Shown one piece after another: positions 32,422 to 43,028 of a DNA stretch of 64,000 nt. The stretch spans positions 2,852,001-2,916,000 of the forward strand of contig OU342634.1 of the NCBI GenBank assembly GCA_910589415.1. Reading direction: 5' to 3'. Source of the stretch: Malachius bipustulatus. Lineage: Eukaryota; Arthropoda; Insecta; Coleoptera; Melyridae. Every line of letters begins with the position of its first letter. Position 1 is the stretch's first letter. The position numbers and the translations under genes were made by a program. Below the pieces are notes generated by a model. It had not been told where the DNA came from. It saw nothing but the letters and a program-made list of their open reading frames with translations, and searched no databases.

Positions 32422-34159
32422 CTAATATGACTCTTTTTCTTTCCTGCATGCCTCTATTGTCCATTCTGTATCTTCATTGATCACGATCCTTCGTACGCAC
32501 TCTTCCTTCTGGCTATCCTTAATCCGCTCACAATGTGAACACTTCACGCATGGACTTCTTGATAACTCATCAGCGTCCTGGTGTAATCTGCCTGCGCGAT
32601 GTTTTATTTTGAAGTTGAACTGTTGCAGTCGTTCTATCCACCTAGCAGTTTGACCTTCTATGTTCTTCATCTTCGTCAGCCAGGTGCGCGAGCCATGATC
32701 TGTTCTGATCAGGAATTCATTCCCATGCAAATAATAATTATCGCCAACAATTATTCTTTCCTGGTAGTACATTTTTTTATATTTTATTTATATTTTTTTA
32801 TATTTTATATTTTTTACATTTTATATTTCATCTCAGGAATCGTCAAGGTCTTGCTATAGTACTTGATTCTCGCATGTTGCTGGCGTCAATATCAAGTACG
32901 TACTTTCCTTCTCTTTGAGGATATGACAGGATCGGACTAGAAATCAAAGCCTTTTTCAGTTTTCGGAAGCGTCTTTGCACTCGGCAATCCCAGATAAAAG
33001 GAAATATCACCGGCGTTTTTTTCGGTGAGATTATGGAGCAGGGCTGCCACATCCGCAAATTTCATGACAAATATTCGGTAGTATGTACAAAGACCGAGAA
33101 AATTTCGGACTTCTTGTCTGTCTTTAGAAGTCGGCCAATCACGAATCGATGCTACTTTGCTGTCGCTGGTCTGGATTCCTCCGAAAGTTACAGTATCTCA
33201 ACCTACTTCTATAGCGAACCTACCTAAATAGGAACACTTTTTTGGATTCAGCTTTCAGGTGTTGGCAGCGCTAAATCGACCGAAAATTTCCTGAAGGTTA
33301 TTGAGGGTTTTGAAAAGTAGAACCCATAACCATGACATCGTCCAGGTATAAGAGTCATGTTTTCCAAGTCAGCCCTTGGAGTACCATCTCCATCAGTCTT
33401 TAAAACGTCGCTGGAGCGTTGCAGAGACCAAATAATGGCATATTTATTTGCTCCTTTCTCTCGGTCTTCTCGCAACAGCTGATCTTCTTGGCTGGTACAA
33501 AAATTCCAAGTAAGTCACCTTCCTTGATCCTTGCGCTGCCAGAAAACACAGTTGCGACACGAATCTCTTGGCTACTGTTGACTAACGTGTTAGCAAGCTA
33601 ACGGGATGGCTCGACTAACCTAATGCAGCTTCCAAGATCTGCTTCCAACCTGGCCGGAACTATCTGCTCGCTGAACCCTCGGATGGCGGTCGTGACACTC
33701 GCAATGAACATTCTGTTCATCTCGGCTACCACAAACTGTCAGACGCAGTTCCAGGGCTCCAAACTAGATTCGGCCATCTACTACGCCGATGATACCTGCG
33801 ATTTCACCTGTCGCTATCTTCAACTGGACTCGCCTCGATGGATGACGAATTACAGCAGGACTGACGACGTCCTTCCTTACCAATGAAATCGATGATCCGG
33901 TATAAAGTATCATGGCAACAGTTTTTCTATTTGTCTGTCCTTCAACGGCAACACCACCGACTTCGTTGCGAACACCGTTGACTTCATCACGAAGATCATC
34001 AACGTCTTGTTTTACTTTATTTAGTTCACACGCATAATCGTCCCTTTGCTGCAGGATAACTTTTAGCAATTGCTCTAAAACCTCTAAAACCTCTGAATCG
34101 AAATAATCAGCTGTCCTCTTATTTTCACCAAATATTACACAACTAATGTCTTTCACCAC
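32422..34159 (-). pseudogene. Decayed gypsy (Ty3-like) gag-pol remnant
   Basis: Pieces appear in order on the minus strand. 33764-34159 holds a coiled-coil-like stretch and a protease motif whose catalytic D is replaced (YTGSS). 33248-33475 holds scraps of RT. 32843-33058 holds the start of RNase H (KALISSPILSYPQREGKY). 32422-32772 holds its end (IRTDHGSRTWL, RAGRLHQDADELSR) and the linker HCERIKDSQKEECVRRIV. A T/A-only tract near 32770-32830 replaces about 50 codons of RNase H. It matches the plus-strand element at 43-45.7 kb. No LTR was found at either end, and no envelope gene. Confidence 0.78.
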
Positions 34160-34440
34160 TTATACTCCTTTCTACTTCCTGTTTTCTACTTTACACTTCA
34201 CAATTCACTGTCACTAAATACTACTACTGGCTATACTCTGTGTCTTCCTCACTCTGTGAAAGCTACTTCAGCTTTCACATTCACATCCAAGTTACGACTC
34301 TGTCTCCTGCTACGGCGGTTTTTATATAGTGCATTTCGTTTTCAATGCACCATATGGATTTACATGTAAAAAATGGACCTCGTGTTAATGGTTTTCCTGG
34401 GGTAAATTTCTGAATTTTTTTTGTGGAATCTTAAAACACA

Positions 34441-34568
34441 GTATTCTACACCTTATTTTGATAATGGGATAAGTATTGCTACTAATGGGAGCAATACTTA
34501 TTTAGATAAAAATTAAAAAGTTGAACCATTTCTACTGATTTTTTAAAAAAGGTTGCCATGCTCGTTCA
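34441..34568. repeat. Insertion within the left mariner terminal repeat
   Basis: The left repeat is interrupted after CACAGTATTC and resumes at ACTGACATTTATC, which are adjacent in the right repeat near 35925-35950. The insert carries a 12-bp perfect hairpin, ATAAGTATTGCT/AGCAATACTTAT. TTC on both sides may be a 3-bp duplication. Confidence 0.7.
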
Positions 34569-34751
34569 CTGACATTTATCAAGCCTGTGACATTTTAATC
34601 ATTACATAATTATTATTTAAATCAATTTAAAAAACAAAATCAAACAAAGTAGCTACTAGCTACCTAAGAAAACCTAACTTATGCTTAGCAAAAGACAGAA
34701 GGGAACACAGCGAATATTAACAATTTATTTGTAAAACAATAAATTAAAAAT

Positions 34752-35847
34752 CTAAATCAAATATTCAAACTGTCGTCCAGAAGCTGCTAAACAATGTCCT
34801 AATCTTTCCCGAAAATGCCGCTTTATATTTTGTAATTGTCTAACAACTATTGTATTAGAAGCTTCATTAATTCTTTGCTTTAGTTCTTCCAAATTGCTTG
34901 GTCTTTGTCTTATGTCGTCAAAAACTTTGCTGGCCAAGTATCCCAATAAAAAAAATCAAGAGGTGTCAAATCTGGGCTTCTAGCGGGCCATTTCAATGGT
35001 CCAAACCGACCAATCCATTCATCAAACTCAGCATTTAAAGTCTGTGTAATTTCACGTGTAGGTACTATGAGGGGGTGGTCCGTCTTGCTGTAAAATCACT
35101 TGCCCATTTAAAGGAAGTCTGCGTACAGACGGGAGGACTTTTTCTCTAAGTAACTGCAAATATTTTGCGCTATTTAAAGACTCGTCAATAAAAAAGGGCC
35201 CAATGATGTGATTTCCTAGAATTCCTGCCCATTACGTTGAGTTTCTGTGACCACTGAGTTTGAGTTTTATTGAAAAATGTATGGGTTTTTTCGCGACCAT
35301 ATTCTGATGTTTTGTTTAGTGACGCTACCATTCAGCATAAACGTTTTTTCATCATAAAACAAAATCAAATTTTGTACATTTTTTGGATTTCTATTAATTC
35401 TTTCCATCCAAAACTCGCAAAATTCCATTCTCGGATTCCATTCTCGGATGAAAGTCACGCTCTAAAAGTTCCTGTGAGTTGTGAACTTTGTAGCTCTTGA
35501 ACTTTTCATTTTTTAAAGCCCTGAAGCAGCTGCTTCTGGATACTCCCAGTTGGGTGGACATTTTTGATAAACTAGTTGAAGGCTGTTCTTCTATCACTAA
35601 GCAAACATCTTGTCTGAGATCTTCATCGGTAACAACTGTTTTTCTTGGTTTCTTATGCTGATGTTCCATATTTACACAGCCATTTTTTTAAGAAATTATT
35701 GTAATTCCTTAAAACGCCAGCGTGATCAGGAATAGGTCTGTTTGGGAATTGCACAGCAAAATTATCGAACACTTCTCTACAAGAAAGACCTCTTATGTAA
35801 GAAATCACCACACCCACTTTTTCTTCAGTAGTATACACTTCCGGCAT
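34752..35847 (-). pseudogene. Mariner-like transposase with DUF4817-like N terminus
   Basis: 35653-35847 carries an N-terminal helix-turn-helix-type region (TTEEKVGVVISYIRG, FPNRPIPDHAGVLR). 35394-35669 carries a second DNA-binding helix (LSKMSTQLGVSRSSC). 35267-35458 carries the first catalytic Asp (YDEKTFMLNG). Between 34950 and 35250 the other frames read QQDG and PDLTPLDFF, the second and third acidic positions. 34752-34946 is the C terminus. At least two frameshifts and internal stops break it. The N-terminal pattern resembles DUF4817-bearing insect transposases, from memory only. It would have excised and reinserted the element at TA sites. Confidence 0.8.
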
Positions 35848-36064
35848 TCTGCTTGTTCTATTTTTTCACAATGATTTCAAACTGATTTTGAAAATTAGAA
35901 AATTATTTTAAAAATGTCACAGGCTTGATAAATGTCAGTGAATACTGTGTTTTAAGATTCCACAAAAAAAAATCCGAAATTTACCCCAGGAAAACCATTA
36001 ACACGAGGTCCATTTTTTACATGTAAATCCCTATGGTGCATTGAAAAAGAAATGCACTGTATAG

Positions 36065-37340
36065 TTCCCCGGGCCCGTGCGGTTGAGTACCCATCGGGCG
36101 CGTCCCCAGGTGGCGAATAGCGCGAAGGCCTTACAATGAGCGGAAGTGAGTAAGGTAATAAAGCTCGTCGGAGGTAAAATTCTAAACTGGTAGCTCAAAA
36201 CCCTGCCGCGGACCACCTCCCCTAACCTAGTTGTCGTGTCGTGACTAAAGTTGTCTGCACTAGGGGCAACGGCGCCAGAGACGTCCGACTGTGGAATCTC
36301 TGATATACCGTATCGGTTGTCGTGGTCACGTTCCGCGCACAGAGAGATGCGGGGGCCTGGGCTTAATCGCCGGAACCAAGAGCAGACAACCTGACTAAAA
36401 AACCTAACTCCTAAGGCGGGGGTCCAGGCTGATGGGATGCGTGACTGGATAGAAGACCAGCCCTACTGGATTCAACCTTGGGGCACCAGGGGGCACCCCA
36501 CTGTATCAATCCCCTCACCTTTGCATGCGGGGCTCTGCATATAGCTGGAACACCATTCCCTAGCTACTCGTGGGATCAACCATGGTAAGAAACAAAAAAC
36601 CAAGAAATCGCGAGACATCACCGCGAAACAGACTGCTGGCCGAGCGGGGCTTGTCACCCGTCAAGACAGTGGGCAATCTAAACAATCCTTGTGCTCGAGA
36701 CCACCTCGAACGCAAGAAGAATGCCCACTCATTGGCAAGAAAAGGAGCATCGACACCCTTCATAGGACCAGAACCATTCTGTGGCTTCGAAGAGACTTTC
36801 TTCAAGCAGAACTCCAAAACGAAGAAGACAACTGAGAGAAAACCATTGGAGGAACCTCTCGGGGTTGAGACAAGCCAAAGAACTTCTCGGGATTTTAACC
36901 GAGAGAGGTCGAAGATACTCTTCAACCTCAGCAAGGAACATCTCAGAACACTGAAGGGATTCCTAACGAGACATTGCAAGCTCGAGGAACACCTGAGGAA
37001 GTTAGGCATAGAAGAAAATGGCGTCTGCAGATTCTGCGGGAAAGGAGACGAGACACCACGTCACCTGATGCTCAACTGCGATGCGATAGAACTCAAAAGA
37101 AGTAATGTTCTGGGCCATTAACAGCTAGAGGCAGGGAACTTACCCGACCTTGATCCTCTCAAAATCCTGAAGTTTCTCAAGGAAACGGACTTGAAGAGGG
37201 TGCTTCACTAAAGGGATTCCACACCAGGCGAAGCACAGTAGAGGGGATACAATAGATCTTTTAGGTCGCAGTAACTTAATCACCCTCAAAAATAAAAAAT
37301 ACAAAAACAAAATAGTTCCCTGGGGCGCCGTGGAAGCCTC
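36065..37340 (+). mobile_element. Internally deleted LINE: 5' leader fused to ORF2 3' end
   Basis: 36065-36581 is a GC-rich, stop-filled leader. It is followed by a frame that joins an ORF1-like N terminus to the C-terminal end of a LINE ORF2. The 3' coding homology runs past the stop (37121) to about 37200. Most of the endonuclease, RT and RNase H is absent, so the copy could only have moved with proteins from a full-length relative. The left end lies directly against the mariner element. Confidence 0.7.
36582..37121 (+). CDS. Fusion frame, LINE ORF1 start to ORF2 C-terminal domain
   Basis: About 179 codons from the ATG at 36582 (context ACCATGG); an upstream GTG at 36570 is a weaker choice. 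Residues 1-50 are basic (RNKKPRNRETSPRNR) and do not match ORF2. From about residue 52, SLARKGASTPFIGPEPFCGF matches the end of LINE RNase H. Further on, LFNLSKEHLRTLKGFLTRHC and CRFCGKGDETPRHLMLNC form the CCHC-like tail seen in the other I-like LINEs. The joint is in frame. Whether it makes protein is unknown; it has no catalytic residues. Confidence 0.65.
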   Translation: MVRNKKPRNRETSPRNRLLAERGLSPVKTVGNLNNPCARDHLERKKNAHSLARKGASTPFIGPEPFCGFEETFFKQNSKTKKTTERKPLEEPLGVETSQRTSRDFNRERSKILFNLSKEHLRTLKGFLTRHCKLEEHLRKLGIEENGVCRFCGKGDETPRHLMLNCDAIELKRSNVLGH

Positions 37341-37344
37341 TGCC

Positions 37345-37385
37345 CGGTCCGTAGATACGTTCTCCCGGTCCGTAGATACGTTCTC
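37345..37385. repeat. Short tandem duplication
   Basis: CCCGGTCCGTAGATACGTTC occurs twice in direct succession. It sits at the 3' margin of the deleted LINE and may belong to its 3' UTR. Confidence 0.75.
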
Positions 37386-38737
37386 GAACATTCATAGAAT
37401 TCAGAACCATTCCGGTATTTAGTACACTGGCGGGAAATCAGTCATTCTTGTCATGTAACTAGAATTGTCGCGAAAGTCACATTTCCATGTCTGGCTGAGT
37501 CATCATAAAAATTGAGGAAGTAAACAAACAAATAGGTATGTATCTAGAATCATTTGTTCGGGAAGGTGTCTCGTTATAATATTTAATAGGTACCTATACC
37601 TGAAGTAATGGTTTAGTTACGAGTGTAAAAAATGAAGTAATACGAAATGAAATAAATGATCAAGGATTTTTCCAACAATACAGAGAGTAATTTTTACGCA
37701 AACATTTTGTAAACTGCGACGATTAGTGACCTAATAATATTTGCAAGTACAACTAGTACTTACCAAATTTAACGATATTATTATGTGAATTATTTGTTTA
37801 TCGTCGAGAATAGATTGAACTCTCCCAGAGAGATGTTTACATAAACAGACTAAACAATTAATAATAATGCCATTCCTATTTATAGTGGTTTATGATTGAA
37901 TACCGAAATACAACGTCCATTATACTTTACATGAAATTAGTGTATTTATTGATATAGGCTGCTCCATTCATGAATACTATCAGGACATATTTATTGTTAT
38001 TTTCTTTTCAGTTTCCTCTGATAAATATTTTCTTACATGATATCAAGGGTGATTAAAACGCTTTTATTTAGAAATGTCACAAAAAATCTAACAGATGTTA
38101 GAAAATAGAAAACAGAATTGGCTTCCTCGTCTCGGTGCACCGACTTTCATCAAGGTCGCAATTTTATGTCTACCCTATTTCGGTCGGTAAATAATCTGAT
38201 GTAATAAAAAAATAGCCTGAAATACACCACAACGGATCACCTACAGAAAAATGGTATTTTTTTAAATACACTCTTTTAAGACATTGAACTCTTATTAAGA
38301 CTGCCCCACTTCTTGTCCGCGGGGATTTTCAGGTTCGTGATTCCCTGAACGCAACAGTTGAATGCAGTTTTGCTTGGATTGTGATCAATTGTCGAATCAC
38401 ATATTCATGAATATGAATACCTATGTGTATTCATAGAACTCTCAGAACTCTATATTCTGGTATCCCTTTACTGACCTGACCTGGTGATTTTTTTCGAACG
38501 ATCAACAGCTAGTCAACCGGCATCAGATTTTGCACATTTACTTTATGAATCCACACACATAAATATTCCCAACTTTACAGGACATGTAGGATAAACAAGA
38601 ATTTTCAGAAATTCAGATTTCACATTGTGTTTTCTTGGTTTTTCACAATGATTCACATGTTTTTCTTTGCGACGACGTCGTCAAACTGCCGTCAAAACCT
38701 ACCCACGTTACTGACTTATTAATAAATGAAATTACTT
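37386..38737. other. Spacer, no gene or repeat recognised
   Basis: AT-rich sequence with no open frame above background. A short inverted string near 38400-38440 (ATTCATGAATATGAATAC) is the only local structure noticed. This is one of the longest stretches without a recognised transposon. Confidence 0.5.
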
Positions 38738-40032
38738 TTTCATTCTCCCCTTTACGAAAGTGTAACTTTCTGTCTTGATAAGACGACCGAAAGCGAAAGT
38801 AAAACATCCTAGGTGATAGGTTGCTAGGTGGTTGCTAGCTATGAAAAACTTTCGTGGCCTGGACAAAAAAGTAGAAATGTCAGTTTGATTAACATTTATT
38901 TAGATGGAAAATTAAATGTAAAACTACAATAAAAATTCCAGTAAATCTTTCTGGAACATATAAATAATTATTATTGTATGTTCCAGAAAGATTTACTGGA
39001 ATTTGCAGCTTCTTGAATGAAATTCATTTTGAACTAAACTACGATCAAAGATTCTGAAATTATAGCGGTACAGAGTTTTAAACTTGACAGTGTCATAAAT
39101 TAATAACTTAAAACTATCGTTACTATGGTAATGTTAAAAACATGGCACCTTATAATAATTCCATTGTTATCACTGAATCGTATTATTTTACTCATTTCTT
39201 CTTAATCCGTGGTTCAATATGGCAAGGGGAGAATGAAAAGTTTAATACATTACACGCTACGAAAGCTCTTTCAGGTGCTCGGAGTTTTAAATACCCTCGG
39301 CTACGCTACGCTTCGCCTCGGGTATTCAAATACACCTCACACCTAAAAGTGAACTTTCGTAGCTTGTAATGTAAATAACTATTTCATTCTCCCCTTTACG
39401 AAATTGTAACTTTCTATCTTGATAAGACAAGCGAAAAAGCGAAAGTAAAACATCCTAGGTGATAGGTTACTAGGTGGTTGCTAGCTATGAAAAACTTTCG
39501 TGCCCTGGACAAAAAAGTAGAAATGTCAGTTTGATTAACGTTTATTTAGATGGAAAATTAAATGTAAAACTACAATAAAAAATACCAGTAAATCTTTCTG
39601 GAACATACAATTAATTATTATTGTATGTTCCAGAAAGATTTACTGGAATTTGCAGCTTCTTGAATGAAATTCATTTTGAACTAAACTACGATCAAAGATT
39701 CTAAAATTATAGCGGTACAGAGTTTTAAACTTGACAGTGTCATAAATTAATAATTTTAAAACTATCGTTACTATGGTAATGTTAAAAACTTGGCACCTTA
39801 TAATAATTCCATTGTTATCAATGAATCGTATTATTTTACTCATTTCTTCTTAATCCGTGGTTAAATATGGCAAGGGGAGAATGAAAAGTTTAATACATTA
39901 CACGCTACGAAAGCTCTTTCAGGTGCTCGGAGTTTTTAAATATCCTCGGCTACGCTGCGCTTCGCCTCGGCTATTCAAATACTCCTCACACCTAAAGTGA
40001 ACTTTCGTAGCTTGTAATGTAAATAACTATTT
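38738..40032. repeat. Two tandem copies of a 644-bp unit
   Basis: 38738-39381 and 39382-40032 are direct copies with few differences. Each has a 27-bp perfect hairpin (first copy arms 38934-38960 and 38977-39003), a pair of short inverted strings CATTCTCCCCTT/AAGGGGAGAATG near 38741 and 39222 that could be transposon ends, and a GC-rich segment with CTCGGCTACGC. Near the end of each unit CGCTACGAAAG and CTTTCGTAGC form a wider inverted pair. It has no coding capacity. It is either a two-unit satellite or two adjacent non-autonomous elements. Confidence 0.85.
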
Positions 40033-40113
40033 TTAGGCTAGCCGAAAATGTGGAATAAGTCCTTCCCATCATCCTGTTCAATTAATGTTAAAGCTTTTTT
40101 CCACCTTGTATGT

Positions 40114-40245
40114 TCATAGGGGGCTCAAAAGCTTCTTTGGTATAGTCTTTCTGCCTTTTTTTTTGAAAATGCACATGCACTGCAGGGACATCCCTATGAC
40201 GCTCTGGGAGCGGTGCATGAGCGGAGATGTCGTTTCACGTTGGCG
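40114..40245 (-). mobile_element. Fragments of the jockey/CR1-like LINE
   Basis: 40155-40245 matches the 3' end of the LINE at 26563 (CATGCAC, GGGAGCGGTGCATGAGCGG), with its oligo(A) as T's at 40155-40164. Immediately to the left, 40114-40154 resembles the LINE RT segment that reads KKGKKTIPSK. The order differs from the parent, so a 5'-truncated LINE end probably landed in the A-rich codons of another LINE remnant. Confidence 0.65.
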
Positions 40246-41857
40246 ATTCACGTCGATAAAAAAGTTCTGGAGTAAAAAGTGAGACGTGAAATCAAAAATA
40301 GGAACACAAAAACAAACAAAAAACATGACTGTTAGTGTAGATGTTCAAAATGCTCACCTTGAACGTTTTGGCAATATACCTACTAATCTTAAATAAAAAA
40401 TTTTCTAACCTTTTATTTTTTGCAATACATTTTTATTTTTATTTTTTAAATTATTTTTAAAACAATACCATTTTTGTATAGAGAATGAAGAGACCTTTCA
40501 AACGAGGTGTCACAATAGCCCTTACTTCCCATTTAAAAATTTAGGGGTCGCAGCGCTGTCACTCGAAGGAGGTTGACTTTTAGGAATGAAATTTGTATGA
40601 TGCACAATGTTACTTATTTTACAATCTAAAATTGTATTGTTTCGGGATTTTTTAAGTATGCACAACAATAATTACTGAAATAATAAATTCCATCGGGATA
40701 TTCCACACTGTATGTTAAATCTTAAATTTTGAATTCTTGTTTGAAGCTAATGTAAGACTGAATTTTCGTTAAAAAAGTCCGAAAGTCACGTGGTGTATAC
40801 CTACAGGGTGAAATAGCTATTAATTTTAAATGATTGTATTTTGTAAACATTGCGAACATCCTTGACCAGTTTGTATAATTCATTTCCATTGTTCGCTTCA
40901 AAATAAAATATTTTTCAATTTCAACGAAAGTCGAAGATTGGACGTTTCATTAGGTCGCCAATAATAAACGTTTATGCCAACAAACAACAATAAAAATTAT
41001 AGGAACGCCAAATACTTGAATAACAATCAAGACAAGTATTAATAAAAGCGATAAGATATAACCGTATATTACGATATTCATTCATTTCCGCCGAAGCCGA
41101 AGATAACCAGGAAAATCAGATTTTCGCCCACGCTCACATTTTATGACTTACGCATAAAATAATCAGCGGCGGTTATCTTGTTTTCCTCTGCTGTTATTAG
41201 AATTTGATCGTCCTATATTCAAGATGTTATTCATGTCCTTATTTTCATTCATGATAAGATTAAATTATAATTTCTCAGTATCTACTTACGTTCACATAAC
41301 GTAACAAAAAACGATCTAATCTTGATACTCTAGAGCATTTCCCATGATGTAATAATATGAGGAAACGGGATGAACGATATTTTATCAGTTAATTATCATT
41401 AAGTACATCGGCTATCAAGAATCAATACATTTCCTAGGATATGCCGTTATATTTACCTAATGCCTGCTAATCACTTCCGGTATCCTATATTCTGCATAAA
41501 AAATAAAAATGTATATCATGCCAGGAGGAAGTACAATAATAATTATTACTAGACAGTTATAATGATAATAATTGGTGAGTTTAATTATTGAAAAATTAAA
41601 TCGCAATCATTTGAAAAATATTAGGTATATATCTGAGATTTTTTATTATTTCAGCATTCTAGGCTTATACAGGGCGTCTCCGAAAGGTACCACCAACGTT
41701 CTACCATAGACTCCTCCTGAGTTACAAATATGCCGATTTAATCGAAATTATCTAGGTACATCCAAAAAATATTTTTCGCCTTTTTAAAATTTGAAAATTT
41801 ATTTGACTATTTATCTTCATCTACACGCGCCCTCCAACACCTTCAGAAACACCTTGT
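40246..41857. other. Spacer, no gene seen
   Basis: AT-rich with no supported frame. A lone TACAGGGTG occurs at 40802-40810 without a matching partner nearby, perhaps a solo end of a palindromic element. Confidence 0.45.
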
Positions 41858-42616
41858 ACACAGGGTCTATCTTTAATATTGAAAAAAATTAAAAAACCGA
41901 TTTTTTAGTCAAGAATATGCAAACAAATTTCCATTAACGTTTGTCCGGAAATGCACCGTTTTTGAGTACGCAGGGTGTCAAAAAAGGATCATGTTACAGT
42001 TTTTTTTTTTAAGATATCTGGGGGAACCATATTTGAGATACGGAACTCAGCTCTTGTACATATCAAATCATTGATTTAAGCTGCTTTTTTAATACCAATT
42101 CAGTTGTTTTCAATGTGCCATTTGTGGAGACCGTAGGATTGAGCGATGTTTTTTTGCCTTTCATTTTCCGACACATGTCTTGAAACATCCAAAGGAAATT
42201 TTTCATCGTAAATGGCCGTTTTTCTCTAAAACGGCTCACGTTAGAAATTTTGAGCAAGAGTACCTTTTTTGTGTAGAAAATATTGGCAGTTAACAATGCG
42301 CTTTTAAAATGTCAATTTGCCCAGTGTCGTAGATATTAGGAGCAAAAAAACATGCAACCCTAAAATCTCTGCCCCTGGCATATGAAAAAAATCAGTTAGC
42401 ATAAAAAAGTAGCTAATATCAATAATATGACATGTACAAGAGCTGAGTTCCGTATCTCAAATGGTTACCCAAGTATCTTCAAAAAACTGGAAAGAAAATC
42501 TTCTTTGACACCTTCAAAAACGGTGAATTTCCGGACACATGTTAATGTGAAATTTTTTGTTTATTTTTGAACAAAAATACATGATATTTTTCTACAAATA
42601 AAGATATAGGGTGTTT
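41858..42616. repeat. Imperfect palindromic element
   Basis: The clearest pairing is GAGATACGGAACTCAGCTC (about 42035) with GAGCTGAGTTCCGTATCTC (about 42440). Pairing continues outward through TGTCCGGAAATGCACCG (about 41942) and CGGTGAATTTCCGGACA (about 42520), to ACAGGGTCTATCTTT and AAAGATATAGGGTGT. The interior of about 360 bp is not paired. It is non-coding. Confidence 0.75.
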
Positions 42617-42679
42617 ACGGTAAGCTTAGCTAAACCTTAAAGGCTGATTCTTCAGACTAAAATAATGAAAAAAGTTTAC

Positions 42680-42852
42680 ATACAGGCATGTCCGGTAACA
42701 CTTCCTAAGAAAGATGTTGTTATTTTATTTATTACATTATTTCTAACCATATTTACGTTCCTTATTTTTATTGTGGCATTTTTTTAATGTAATTCTTGAA
42801 ACTTTGAAGGCGTATATCTATCTCAGGAAGTGTTTCCGGACAACCTTGTATA
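42680..42852. repeat. Short inverted-repeat element, about 170 bp
   Basis: ATACAGGCATGTCCGGTAAC near 42680 pairs with GTTTCCGGACAACCTTGTAT near 42833, continuing through CACTTCCTAAG. The size fits a MITE. It abuts the 5' end of the gypsy-like element. Confidence 0.7.
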
Positions 42853-43028
42853 TATTATACGAGACCACTTTCGAAAAATTCTATGATCGTATCAGTTTGT
42901 TTCTTGAAAAATTCTAGTTTCTCATTTATTTGTTTGTTTACATTTTTTTATAATGAATTTGCGTACCAGTAAAGAAGATCAACTGTTGCGAGAAGATTGA
43001 TAGCCAGGAGCAGGCAGATACAAAAAAG

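Larger units (their letters stand above)
34327..36061 (-). mobile_element. Mariner-like DNA transposon with long terminal inverted repeats
   Basis: The ends TAGTGCATTTC (from 34327) and GAAATGCACTGTA (to 36061) are inverted repeats flanked by TA on both sides (34325-34326 and 36062-36063), the Tc1/mariner target duplication. The inverted repeats run about 115 bp without a break. They then continue on the left side only after a 128-bp insert (34441-34568), giving about 150 bp in all. The transposase on the minus strand is broken. Confidence 0.88.

Noticed and set aside
32422..34159. An endogenous retrovirus with envelope
   Set aside because: Only gag-like, protease, RT and RNase H scraps are visible, and no envelope-like sequence was seen here or at 43-46 kb.
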